64,000 bases of DNA from the NCBI RefSeq assembly GCF_030812595.1, contig NZ_JAUSSZ010000018.1, positions 1 through 64,000 on the forward strand. The letters are read 5' to 3'. Below, one piece after another: positions 16,895-25,214 of this stretch. Every line of letters starts with the position of its first letter. Position 1 is the first letter of the stretch. A program made the position numbers and the translations under genes. A model generated the notes under the pieces. It had not been told where the DNA came from, searched no databases, and worked only from the letters and a program-made list of their open reading frames with translations. The stretch comes from Arthrobacter bambusae (GTDB lineage Bacteria > Actinomycetota > Actinomycetes > Actinomycetales > Micrococcaceae).

Positions 16895-17868
16895 TGGAAA
16901 CCACCCAGCCCACCGCGACCGGTCTCAAGCTTGTCGCGGCAGGCCAGCAGGTGACCGTCAGGGTCCCGGGTACCAGCGCGAACCTGGGTCCCGGCTATGA
17001 CAGCCTCGGCCTGGCATTGTCGATCTACGACACCCTGACCGTCGAAACGCTCCCCACCGGAGAGCTCGAATTCGAGCTCTCCGGCGAGGGGGCCGACACC
17101 CTTCCCCGCGATGCCAGCCATCTCGTCGTCCGTGCCCTCAACTCGGCCATGGAGCGCCTTGGGTTCCGGCACGGCGGCCTCAAGATCACCGCGGACAACG
17201 TCAACCCGCACGGCCGCGGACTTGGCTCCTCGGCCTCGGCAGTTGTTGCGGCAGTTACCGCCGCTAACGCCTTGGTGCCCGAATCCGCACAGCGCGACCG
17301 TGAGTGGATCCTGCAACTCACGAGCGAGATTGAAGGCCACCCGGACAACGTCGCACCCGCGATTTTCGGCGGACTGGCGTTGTCATGGCAGGACAGCGAG
17401 CAGTACAGCAGCACCCGCGCTGAGGTGGTTCCGTCCGTGATTCCGATCGTCGCAGTGCCTGACTACGAGCTATCCACCGAAACCGCCCGCGGGTTGTTGC
17501 CCGCTTCCATCGGGCACCACGCGGCAGCCATGAACTCAGGACGCGCGGCGCTCCTGGTCCACGCCTTGACGGCCGAACCCCGTTTCCTGCTTCCCGGAAC
17601 CGAGGACTACCTGCACCAGAGCTACCGCGCAGAGGCAATGCGGCCAAGCGCGGCGCTGATCAAGGCATTGCGGTCCTCGGGCCATGCAGCTGTCGTCTCC
17701 GGAGCGGGGCCAACGGTTCTGGCGTTGGCCAACGGCGTTGAAGAAGCCGGGGCGGTTGTCGAATTAATCGACTCGTTCACCGCGGACAACACTCCGGACG
17801 TGGCTTGGCGCGTGATGACACTGGCAGTGGACCTCGAAGGTGCTAGAGTGGAGTTGCACCGGCGGTAG
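16894..17868 (+). CDS. thrB: Homoserine kinase
   Basis: 324 residues. A GHMP-family kinase phosphorylating homoserine with ATP. The ATP-binding motif is PHGRGLGSSASAVVA. VRVPGTSANLGPGYDSLG sits near the N-terminus and the third GHMP motif VVSGAGPTVLAL near the C-terminus. The open frame extends upstream to 16792, but the GTG at 16894 overlaps the thrC stop by 1 nt and gives the normal family N-terminus. Confidence 0.96.
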   Translation: METTQPTATGLKLVAAGQQVTVRVPGTSANLGPGYDSLGLALSIYDTLTVETLPTGELEFELSGEGADTLPRDASHLVVRALNSAMERLGFRHGGLKITADNVNPHGRGLGSSASAVVAAVTAANALVPESAQRDREWILQLTSEIEGHPDNVAPAIFGGLALSWQDSEQYSSTRAEVVPSVIPIVAVPDYELSTETARGLLPASIGHHAAAMNSGRAALLVHALTAEPRFLLPGTEDYLHQSYRAEAMRPSAALIKALRSSGHAAVVSGAGPTVLALANGVEEAGAVVELIDSFTADNTPDVAWRVMTLAVDLEGARVELHRR

Positions 17869-18169
17869 TACCGCGGGCAGTTCCCTGACATTGGATCCCG
17901 GCTCAAAGCCGTTCCCGTCTCATACTGTGTCGAAGTCTGCCGGTGTCGTCTCCTTATCGGCCTGTCGCAGGTGCCACAGAACCTTTTCTGTTACCCGAAC
18001 GGTCAGCCCGCGCCCCGCCTGCCGGAGCATCGAAGACGTCTTAGTATCCGGGCCTGCTGAAACTTAACCGGCAAGACCGAAATCCCGGCTGCAGATCTGA
18101 ACTGCAGTCCAGAACAAATCATCGCGTCCAGCTCTAGGTCTGGACGCCGTCGAGGGGGAAGGATCCTTC
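17869..18169 (+). promoter_or_regulatory. rho 5' region with a leader hairpin
   Basis: 301 nt without a convincing gene. TAGTAT at 18042-18047 is a possible -10, which would give a leader of about 120 nt. A 7-bp hairpin (CGTCCAG/CTGGACG, 18125-18131 / 18140-18146, 8-nt loop) sits just before a purine-rich ribosome site (GAGGGGGAAGGA) and the rho GTG. Autoregulation of rho is common in bacteria; a role for this hairpin is inference. Confidence 0.35.
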
Positions 18170-20254
18170 GTGACAGAAACCACTGAGCTGGCTCCAGCTG
18201 TGGACACAACATCTTCTGCAGCTGAATCAACGGCCGCAACCGCTAAGAGCAGCGGCCTCGCAGGCCTCAAGCTCGCGCAGCTCCAGGCTCTCGCCAGTCA
18301 GCTGGGCATTTCGGGTGGATCCCGGATGCGCAAGGGGGACTTGGTCTCGGCGATCTCGGCCCACCGTGCCGGTGCAACCACGAGCAAGGCTCCTTCCGCG
18401 GCCAAGGCCGCAGCAGCGAAGGCCGCGCCGGCATCCCCGGAAGCTGAGACCGCTGCCGCGCCTGCCGCAGTATCCGCCGAAGCTGCCGCACAGGAGGGCA
18501 CCCGGGCACGCCGTGGCCGCAGCCGTCGCGCGAGCAGCGACGGCGTTGTCGCCGCGCCTGCCGGCACGGAAACCGCGGAGGCTCCTGCAGCCGCCGTCGA
18601 GGCTCCGGCCGCGCCCGGCGCCGAAGCAAGCGAGGCCGCTGGAGAACGCCGCCAGCCGCGCACGCGGAACCGTCGTCGTGGCGAGGCCGCCGTTGCTCCC
18701 GTGGAGACCGGTGAAGGCAGCGAAACCCGTCCGGCCGAGCAGCCCCAGGGTGAGCAGCCCCAGGGTGAACAGCGTCAGCCCGAGCAGCGTCAGGCACAGC
18801 CGCGCCAGGGTGAGCAGGCCTCGGCGGAAGCCGGCGAAGCGGGCCAGCGCGAACGCCGCGACAACACCCGTCCGCGTCGCGAAGACACTAACGACGGCGA
18901 CGACACCGGCAACCGCCGCAATCGTCGCAACCGCCGTGACCGCAACGATCGTCAGGGCTCGCAGGACAGCCGCGATAACCGTGACAACCGCGATGGAAAC
19001 AGCCGCAGCGAGCGCTTCCGCGACCGCAACGAGCGCCGCCGTGGCCGCGGCCAGGGCCCCGACGTCGACGAGGTCGAGGTCACCGAGGACGACGTCCTGC
19101 TGCCGGTCGCCGGCATCCTGGACGTACTGGAGAACTACGCGTTCATCCGCACCTCGGGCTACCTGCCCGGCGCCAACGACGTGTACGTGTCCCTTGCCCA
19201 GGTCAAGAAATACAACCTGCGCAAGGGCGACGCCGTCGTCGGTGCAATCCGCGCCCCGCGCGACGGCGAGGACCGCGGCCAGCAGAACGCCCGCCAGAAG
19301 TTCAACGCGCTCGTCCGCGTGACGTCGGTCAACGGCAAGACGCCCGAAGAGCTCAAGGACCGCGTCGAATTCGCCAAGCTCGTCCCGCTGTACCCGTCCG
19401 AGCGCCTGCGCCTCGAAACGGACCCCAAGAAGATCGGCCCGCGCGTCATCGACCTCGTGGCCCCGATCGGCAAGGGCCAGCGCGGCCTGATCGTCTCCCC
19501 GCCCAAGGCCGGCAAGACGCTCATCCTGCAGTCCATCGCCAACGCGATCACCACCAACAACCCTGAGGTCCACCTCATGATGGTGCTGGTTGACGAACGT
19601 CCTGAAGAAGTCACGGACATGCAGCGCACCGTCAAGGGCGAGGTTATTGCGTCCACCTTCGACCGTCCCGCCGATGACCACACCACGGTTGCCGAGCTTT
19701 CCATCGAGCGCGCCAAGCGCCTCGTGGAGATGGGCATGGATGTGGTGGTCCTCCTGGACTCCATGACCCGCCTTGGCCGCGCCTACAACCTGGCAGCACC
19801 GGCCTCCGGCCGCATCTTGTCCGGTGGTGTCGACTCGGCTGCGCTCTACCCGCCGAAGCGCTTCTTCGGTGCCGCGCGCAACATCGAAAACGGTGGCTCG
19901 CTCACCATCCTGGCGACCGCCCTTGTGGAGACCGGTTCCAAGATGGACGAGGTCATCTTCGAAGAGTTCAAGGGCACGGGCAACATGGAGCTCCGCCTGT
20001 CCCGCCAACTGGCGGACAAGCGGATCTTCCCGGCCGTGGATGTCAACGCTTCGGGTACCCGTCGCGAAGAGAACCTGCTTTCGGCCGAAGAAGTCAAGAT
20101 CATGTGGAAGCTGCGCCGCGTCCTGTCCGGACTCGAGACGCAGCAGAGCCTTGAACTACTGACCAACAAGATCCGGGAGACCGGGAGCAACGTCGAGTTC
20201 CTCATGCAGGTACAGAAGACGACTCTTGGAGCTAAGTCGGATAACGACAAGTAG
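18170..20254 (+). CDS. rho: Transcription termination factor Rho (with large N-terminal insertion)
   Basis: 694 residues, far longer than the ~419 of E. coli Rho. Residues 25-75 form the Rho_N helical domain (LAQLQALASQLGI). Residues ~75-300 are a low-complexity insertion: first Ala/Glu-rich with a GEQPQ-type repeat, then Arg/Asn/Asp-rich (NRRNRRNRRDRNDRQ). The RNA-binding OSB domain and ATPase core follow, with Walker A PPKAGKT at 444-450. Actinobacterial Rho proteins carry such basic insertions, which extend RNA binding and allow action on GC-rich structured RNA. Starts with GTG behind a strong purine-rich ribosome site. Confidence 0.97.
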   Translation: MTETTELAPAVDTTSSAAESTAATAKSSGLAGLKLAQLQALASQLGISGGSRMRKGDLVSAISAHRAGATTSKAPSAAKAAAAKAAPASPEAETAAAPAAVSAEAAAQEGTRARRGRSRRASSDGVVAAPAGTETAEAPAAAVEAPAAPGAEASEAAGERRQPRTRNRRRGEAAVAPVETGEGSETRPAEQPQGEQPQGEQRQPEQRQAQPRQGEQASAEAGEAGQRERRDNTRPRREDTNDGDDTGNRRNRRNRRDRNDRQGSQDSRDNRDNRDGNSRSERFRDRNERRRGRGQGPDVDEVEVTEDDVLLPVAGILDVLENYAFIRTSGYLPGANDVYVSLAQVKKYNLRKGDAVVGAIRAPRDGEDRGQQNARQKFNALVRVTSVNGKTPEELKDRVEFAKLVPLYPSERLRLETDPKKIGPRVIDLVAPIGKGQRGLIVSPPKAGKTLILQSIANAITTNNPEVHLMMVLVDERPEEVTDMQRTVKGEVIASTFDRPADDHTTVAELSIERAKRLVEMGMDVVVLLDSMTRLGRAYNLAAPASGRILSGGVDSAALYPPKRFFGAARNIENGGSLTILATALVETGSKMDEVIFEEFKGTGNMELRLSRQLADKRIFPAVDVNASGTRREENLLSAEEVKIMWKLRRVLSGLETQQSLELLTNKIRETGSNVEFLMQVQKTTLGAKSDNDK

Positions 20255-20298
20255 CTACGTTAGGGGCGGGTGTGCGGTGAGTTGTGTGCGGCTGGGAG

Positions 20299-20412
20299 GC
20301 CGCGCGGAATTCCCGCCCCCGCCCCTTCGCGTGGCGGCTCGGTCCTTGCGGACCCGAGCCGCCACGCTCCGGCAGGCCCGATGCCACTCCCGGGGCGGGA
20401 ATTCCGCGCGGC
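20299..20412. repeat. Nested palindrome between rho and prfA
   Basis: An outer perfect 21-bp inverted repeat (20299-20319 and 20392-20412; core CGCGGAATTCCCGCCCC) encloses an inner one of 12 bp (20331-20342 and 20354-20365, GTGGCGGCTCGG). There is no T-run. It may end rho transcription or be an extragenic palindromic element. The remaining rho-prfA gap holds a TAGACT box (20478-20483) for prfA. Confidence 0.7.
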
Positions 20413-20477
20413 GCGGTCGGGCACCTAACGCTCGGCCCACCATCGGTCCGGCAGATGGTCGAATTCGTAGGCGCAAC

Positions 20478-20483
20478 TAGACT
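20478..20483 (+). promoter_or_regulatory. -10 box of prfA
   Basis: TAGACT about 26 nt before the prfA ATG. The short leader contains GAAAGAGG (20496-20503), a good ribosome site 6 nt before the start. Confidence 0.4.
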
Positions 20484-20509
20484 TGGCTACAAGTCGAAAG
20501 AGGTTTGAA

Positions 20510-21583
20510 ATGTTTGAGTCCGTACAGGGATTGCTTGATGAACATGCTGCTATCCAGGCGCAGTTGAGTGATCCCGCCGTTTATGCCGACCAGCCATTGG
20601 CCCGCAAACTGGGCCGGCGCTCTGCCCAGTTGCAGGGCATCGTAGAGGCATATAACCGTTGGCGCGGGCTCATGGACGATCTTGAAGCGGCAAAGGAAAT
20701 GGCTGCCGAGGATCCTGATTTCGCCGCCGAAGTCGAGGACATCGAGGAGCAGATCCCTGCAGCGCAGGAGAAGCTCCGCCGCTTGCTGATTCCGCGCGAT
20801 CCCGACGACGCCCGCAACGTCATTCTTGAGGTCAAGGGCGGCGAAGGCGGCGACGAAGCTGCGCTCTTCGCCGGGGACCTGCTGCGCATGTACATGCGTT
20901 ATGCGGAGTCGCGCGGCTGGAAGACCGAGCTCATTTCGGCCACCGAATCGGATCTGGGCGGCTACAAGGACGTCCAGATGGCCGTCAAGGGCAACTCGAA
21001 CGATCCCGCAGAAGGCGTATATGCCCGCCTGAAGTTCGAAGGCGGCGTGCACCGTGTCCAGCGTGTTCCCGTCACAGAGTCGCAGGGCCGCATCCACACG
21101 TCCGCGGCCGGTGTGCTCGTGCTCCCCGAAGTCGATGAGCCCGAAGAGCTCGAAATCAACCAGAACGATCTCAAGATCGACGTCTATCGGTCCTCGGGTC
21201 CCGGCGGCCAGTCCGTCAACACCACCGACTCGGCGGTCCGCATCACCCACCTTCCCACCGGGATCGTGGTGGCCATGCAGAACGAAAAGTCCCAGCTCCA
21301 GAACCGTGAAGCCGGCATGCGCGTCCTCCGTGCCCGTATCCTGGCCCACCAGCAGGAGCAGATCGACGCCGAGAACTCGGCCCAGCGCAAGTCGCAGATC
21401 CGCACCATGGACCGTTCGGAGCGCATCCGCACGTACAACTTCCCGGAGAACCGGATTGCCGATCACCGCACCGGCTACAAGGCCTATAACCTCGACGCCG
21501 TCATGAACGGTGACCTGGAACCGGTCATCCAATCGGCCATCGAAATGGATGAACAGTCCCGCCTGGATGCCCTGGGCGAGTAA
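20510..21583 (+). CDS. prfA: Peptide chain release factor 1
   Basis: 357 residues. Recognises UAA and UAG and triggers peptidyl-tRNA hydrolysis. The catalytic GGQ is at 232-234 (SSGPGGQSVNTTDSAVRITH). The codon-recognition region includes RVPVTESQGRIHTS, close to the PxT-type motif of RF1. The ATG at 20510 gives MFESVQGLLDEH and has a clear ribosome site; the frame opens 27 nt earlier. Followed after 18 nt by prmC, the enzyme that methylates its GGQ. Confidence 0.97.
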   Translation: MFESVQGLLDEHAAIQAQLSDPAVYADQPLARKLGRRSAQLQGIVEAYNRWRGLMDDLEAAKEMAAEDPDFAAEVEDIEEQIPAAQEKLRRLLIPRDPDDARNVILEVKGGEGGDEAALFAGDLLRMYMRYAESRGWKTELISATESDLGGYKDVQMAVKGNSNDPAEGVYARLKFEGGVHRVQRVPVTESQGRIHTSAAGVLVLPEVDEPEELEINQNDLKIDVYRSSGPGGQSVNTTDSAVRITHLPTGIVVAMQNEKSQLQNREAGMRVLRARILAHQQEQIDAENSAQRKSQIRTMDRSERIRTYNFPENRIADHRTGYKAYNLDAVMNGDLEPVIQSAIEMDEQSRLDALGE

Positions 21584-21601
21584 CGGCCTGCAAGGATCTT
21601 C

Positions 21602-22474
21602 ATGACGCTCTTTCCGGGCCAAAGCCTTGCGGACGCCGTCCGCGAGGCAACAGCAATCCTGTCCGACGCCGGGGTCCCCACTCCGCGCGTGGACGCGGAA
21701 CTCCTCGCGGAACATCTGCTGGGTGTCGGGCTTGGGCGGCTGCGCGCCATGCTGCTTGGCGATTCCGCGGCACCGGAAGGCTACGCGGACTTGGTGGCCG
21801 AGCGCGCACAGCGCGTTCCGCTACAGCACATCACCGGCGTCGCGCACTTCCGATACCTCACGCTTGCCGTAGGCCCGGGCGTGTTCATTCCGCGGCCGGA
21901 AACGGAATCCGTGGTCCAACTGGTCATCGACCACCTGCAAGGACTCGAGCACCCCAAAGTGGTCGATCTTGGCACAGGCTCCGGCGCCATCGCAGCTTCG
22001 ATCGCCCAGGAAGTACCCGGAGCCGAGGTCCACGCCGTCGAATTCAGCGCGTTCGCCCATGCCTGGGCCGCCAAGAACCTGAAGCCGCTCGGCGTGAAGC
22101 TCGTGCACGGCGACCTCCGCAATGCCTTGCCCGAACACGATGGAACTTTCGACGTCGTCGTTTCCAACCCGCCGTATATCCCGGCTGAGGCAATCCCGAA
22201 CGAACCTGAAGTGGCACTGCACGATCCGCCCGAGGCCTTGTACGGCGGGGGAGCGGACGGAATGGAGCTTCCGACGGCGGCTGCCGCCTCTGCGGCGCGG
22301 CTTCTCAAGAGCGGCGGCTTCTTCGTGATGGAGCATGCGGAAGTGCAGGCAACATGGATTTGCGAACATCTCAAAGCCTCCGGCTGCTGGACGCAGGTCA
22401 CCACCCACCTCGACCTCAACGGCAAGGAACGTGCCACCAGTGCGGTGTTGGCATTACCTGCCTCCGGAAAATGA
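21602..22474 (+). CDS. prmC: Release factor glutamine methyltransferase
   Basis: 290 residues. SAM-dependent N5-glutamine methyltransferase acting on the GGQ motif of release factors. The SAM motif I is VVDLGTGSGAIA and the catalytic NPPY lies in VVSNPPYIP. An N-terminal helical domain binds the release factor. Located 18 nt downstream of prfA, its substrate, as in most bacteria. Confidence 0.95.
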   Translation: MTLFPGQSLADAVREATAILSDAGVPTPRVDAELLAEHLLGVGLGRLRAMLLGDSAAPEGYADLVAERAQRVPLQHITGVAHFRYLTLAVGPGVFIPRPETESVVQLVIDHLQGLEHPKVVDLGTGSGAIAASIAQEVPGAEVHAVEFSAFAHAWAAKNLKPLGVKLVHGDLRNALPEHDGTFDVVVSNPPYIPAEAIPNEPEVALHDPPEALYGGGADGMELPTAAAASAARLLKSGGFFVMEHAEVQATWICEHLKASGCWTQVTTHLDLNGKERATSAVLALPASGK

Positions 22475-22486
22475 AAGAATAGCGCT

Positions 22487-23290
22487 GTGACCACAAGCTA
22501 CAACTGCACGTCAGAGGAACAACGCGCCGTAGGCCTGGAGCATGCGCAGCGCGCCATCAGCGAGAAAAAGTGTGTCGTCATGCCGACGGACACCGTCTAC
22601 GGCATTGCCGCCGACGCGTTCTCACCGCAGGCCGTGACCATGTTGCTTGTCTCCAAGGGTCGTGGCCGCCATATGCCGCCTCCGGTGCTGATTCCGCGGC
22701 GCAATGCGCTGGACGGGCTGGCAACCGATGTATCGGAAGAAGCGCGCAAACTGGCACAAGCCTTTTGGCCCGGCGGACTCACGCTGATCTTCCACGCCCA
22801 GCCGTCGTTGGATTGGGACCTGGGGGAGACCCGCGGAACCGTGGCCTTGCGGATGCCCGACGATGAAATTGCGCTTGAACTGCTCAACCGCACCGGACCG
22901 CTGGCAGTGTCCTCGGCTAACCGCACCGGTCAGCCGGCCGCACAGACCGCTGCCGAGGCAAGGACCCAGCTTGCCGAATCGGTAGAGGTGTACCTCGAGG
23001 GTGGCTTCAGGCCGGTCGAGGGAACCGAGTCCCTGCCGTCCACAATTGTCGACGCCACCACGCTGCCATTGCGCGTAGTGCGCGATGGTGCCATTTCCGT
23101 GGAACGCCTCCGCGAAGTTGTCCCCGGAGTGCTTGCCCTGGGAGAAACCGCGCCCGAGCCGGCGGAGACTGGGCTGCCAGAGACTGTTCCGGCAGAGACC
23201 GGGCTGGCAGAGACAGAGCCAGCGCAGACTGAACCTGTAGCGGAGGACCAGGCCGCGAGTGCCGTCCACACGGAGACCAAGGCCGAATGA
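22487..23290 (+). CDS. L-threonylcarbamoyladenylate synthase (Sua5/YrdC/YwlC family)
   Basis: 267 residues. Makes threonylcarbamoyl-AMP from threonine, bicarbonate and ATP for the t6A modification of tRNAs reading ANN codons. The YrdC core (about 1-215) has MPTDTVYGIAADAF, the SKGRGR region and RTGPLAVSSANRTGQPA. The last ~50 residues are an acidic, repetitive tail (PAETGL units) outside the conserved domain. The GTG start at 22487 lies 6 nt after AAGAAT, a weak leaderless -10. Its stop overlaps the next gene's ATG (ATGA), so the two are coupled. Confidence 0.93.
   Translation: MTTSYNCTSEEQRAVGLEHAQRAISEKKCVVMPTDTVYGIAADAFSPQAVTMLLVSKGRGRHMPPPVLIPRRNALDGLATDVSEEARKLAQAFWPGGLTLIFHAQPSLDWDLGETRGTVALRMPDDEIALELLNRTGPLAVSSANRTGQPAAQTAAEARTQLAESVEVYLEGGFRPVEGTESLPSTIVDATTLPLRVVRDGAISVERLREVVPGVLALGETAPEPAETGLPETVPAETGLAETEPAQTEPVAEDQAASAVHTETKAE
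23159..23230 (+). repeat. 30-bp tandem repeat encoding the acidic tail of the YrdC protein
   Basis: Two 30-bp imperfect units (23159-23188 and 23189-23218) plus a partial third encode PAETGLPETV, PAETGLAETE and PAQTEP. The tail lies after the folded domain. Confidence 0.65.
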
Positions 23291-24108
23291 GCCTGGTCCG
23301 GGATCGTGTCCCCCTTCTGGACGTAGACGTCACCGCACTGTGCACCGGCGATCTTATCGAGGCCATCAGCGGGTACGTTTCGGACGGCACCACCAGGGTT
23401 GTCCTCGGACACAATCTCCACAGCGTCACTCTGTTCCATTCGAGCCCGGCTTTCCGCAGCCTCTACGAACGCAGCGATGTGGTGCTCATGGATGGCGCGC
23501 CTGTAGCCATGCTCTGGGGACTTGGACGGCGCGGTGCTCCACGGCGCGACGCCGCGGGGTTGATGCAATACCGCCTGGGATCCACTGACTGGGTGCCGGC
23601 ACTTGGCGGCGTCGACGGACTACGCCGGATCGCCGTCGTAGGTGCCGGTCCCGAAGCCAACAGCAAGACGGTGGAGCGGCTCCGCCGGATCGTTCCGGGC
23701 GCCGAGGTCGCCGGACGGCCCGGTGAGAACTGGGACGATGCCAGCGAAGAGGCCGCCGTCGCCTGGTTGGTGGATTTCCGCCCTCAGCTTGTGCTACTTG
23801 GCCTCGGAATGCCGCTGCAGGAATCGGTCCTGCAGCGCCGACTGGACGAGCTCCCGCCCGCCGTCTACTGTACGGTCGGCGGCGCTATCGAGCAGTTGGC
23901 GGGCCTCCAGAAGCTCGCTCCACGCTGGCTGGGCCGCCTCGGACTGGAATGGGCCTGGCGGCTCGTCCTGCATCCGGGCCGCGTCGCTTACAGGGTCTTT
24001 TGCGAGCCCTGGGTGCTCCTCGGCCTGCTGGTACGCCGCCGGCTCACGGGCAGGAACAGCAAGGGCAGGAACAGCGCGCTGAAGCGACGTGCACGGCAGG
24101 GCCGTTAG
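23287..24108 (+). CDS. WecB/TagA/CpsF family glycosyltransferase
   Basis: 273 residues, GT26 family. Diagnostic segments are VVLGHNLHSVTLFHSS, RSDVVLMDGAPVAMLWG and LLGLGMPLQE. Relatives add a UDP-linked N-acetyl-mannosamine-type sugar to undecaprenyl-PP-GlcNAc, the second step of many wall teichoic or enterobacterial-antigen-type polymers. A WecA-like enzyme, which would supply the lipid-linked substrate, is encoded 1.1 kb downstream. The C-terminus is basic (RRRLTGRNSKGRNS), consistent with peripheral membrane binding. Sugar specificity cannot be read from sequence. Confidence 0.9.
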   Translation: MSLVRDRVPLLDVDVTALCTGDLIEAISGYVSDGTTRVVLGHNLHSVTLFHSSPAFRSLYERSDVVLMDGAPVAMLWGLGRRGAPRRDAAGLMQYRLGSTDWVPALGGVDGLRRIAVVGAGPEANSKTVERLRRIVPGAEVAGRPGENWDDASEEAAVAWLVDFRPQLVLLGLGMPLQESVLQRRLDELPPAVYCTVGGAIEQLAGLQKLAPRWLGRLGLEWAWRLVLHPGRVAYRVFCEPWVLLGLLVRRRLTGRNSKGRNSALKRRARQGR

Positions 24109-25001
24109 AACTTCTGGTCCTCCAGCGGGCCGAAGCCCTTGTCCCGCAAGCCGGCGGAAAATGCCCGGAACCATTCAGCGAGCCCGCGGAAGTCACCGCG
24201 GGGGAGGAAATAGCCCAAGTAGCCTCCGACGTCGGCCACCATCGACTTGCCGCGGCGGTAGCGGCGGATCAAATAGCCCCGGTTGCGGTAGTAGAAGTAG
24301 CGCTTGAACGCTGACTCCGGAACGATCACGTGCCAGCGGGCGCCGAAGACGTGCTTTGTTTCGGAAAACGCATGCGGGTGGGTGATCCACGCCGTCGCGA
24401 CAGTGCCGAAGCGTATTCCCGCTTTCCTCAGGCGGATCATGAAGTCCACCTCGTCGCCCCGGATGAACAGCCGGATATCCGGCACCCCCACTTTGAAGAA
24501 AACGCTGGAACGGATGAGCGCCCCGTTGAAGAAGTGTCCGACGTCGGGCAGGAACCCCGCCTTCTCCACCTCGGCGCGGTCGTGGGTCACCTTGCCGTCA
24601 ATCCGGAAGAAGAACGAGAGCTTGTCCGGGTGGTCGGGTGCAACGACGAGCGGAACGACGGCGTCCAGGCCGCGGGCCTCCGCTTCGCGAACCAGGGTTT
24701 CGAGGCACGCGGGATCGCCGGGTTCGGCATCATCGTCCATGATCCAGACCCATTCGGCGCCGCTGGCCACGGCCTTGAGGATCGCAAGGGCGAAGCCGCC
24801 TGCGCCGCCCAGGTTCGCCTCCGAGCGGACGTAGTCCACCTTTGGATGGCTTGACGCAAGCTCCCGCGAAGGGGTGGTTCCGCTGTCCACGAGGCAAATG
24901 GTGTCCACGGGCATGGACTGCTTGTTGATAGCGTCGAGCAGGACTGCAAGCTCTCCGGGGCGGTCAAAGGTCACGGCCGCAACGGCAACGGAGACAGTCA
25001 T
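24105..25001 (-). CDS. GT2 glycosyltransferase, GlfT/rhamnosyltransferase-like
   Basis: 298 residues. A GT-A fold with VAAVTFDRP at the start, SEANLGGAGGFA, the metal/nucleotide motif IMDDDAEP, and the later RGDEVDFMIRLRKAG with THPHAFSE. This pattern resembles galactofuranosyl- and rhamnosyltransferases of actinobacterial cell walls. No membrane helices are apparent. The ATG at 25001 has a GGAAGGAA ribosome site and is chosen over a much longer non-conserved frame. The stop overlaps the WecB-like gene's stop by 4 nt on the opposite strand, and the gene is divergent from the WecA-like gene, so all three probably serve one cell-surface glycan. Confidence 0.88.
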   Translation of the reverse strand: MTVSVAVAAVTFDRPGELAVLLDAINKQSMPVDTICLVDSGTTPSRELASSHPKVDYVRSEANLGGAGGFALAILKAVASGAEWVWIMDDDAEPGDPACLETLVREAEARGLDAVVPLVVAPDHPDKLSFFFRIDGKVTHDRAEVEKAGFLPDVGHFFNGALIRSSVFFKVGVPDIRLFIRGDEVDFMIRLRKAGIRFGTVATAWITHPHAFSETKHVFGARWHVIVPESAFKRYFYYRNRGYLIRRYRRGKSMVADVGGYLGYFLPRGDFRGLAEWFRAFSAGLRDKGFGPLEDQKF

Positions 25002-25214
25002 GTAGGGTTCCTTCCGGGCGGTCGCGGGGAGAGTCCTCCCGGCTCGCCCTAGGGGCGCGTGAAACGGAGCAAAGCCGCCGTAGCCGCTAGTATCTTGACA
25101 GAGTCCAACTGTAGTACAGCAATATTCGGCGGTGCGCAGAGGTGTTGCAGGTGTTGTGCCGGCAGCTAATCGCCACGGACAGAATCCACCACCACCGCCA
25201 ACAGGAGCCGCCAA

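Noticed and set aside
18227..20008. 593-codon minus-strand frame opposite rho
   Set aside because: Val/Ala/Gly/Arg-rich shadow of the low-complexity Rho coding sequence; no ribosome site and no conserved domain.
25095..25124. TTGACA as a full promoter for the WecA-like gene
   Set aside because: The -35 is perfect but no acceptable -10 lies 16-18 nt downstream, so it is mentioned only as a possibility in the gene entry.
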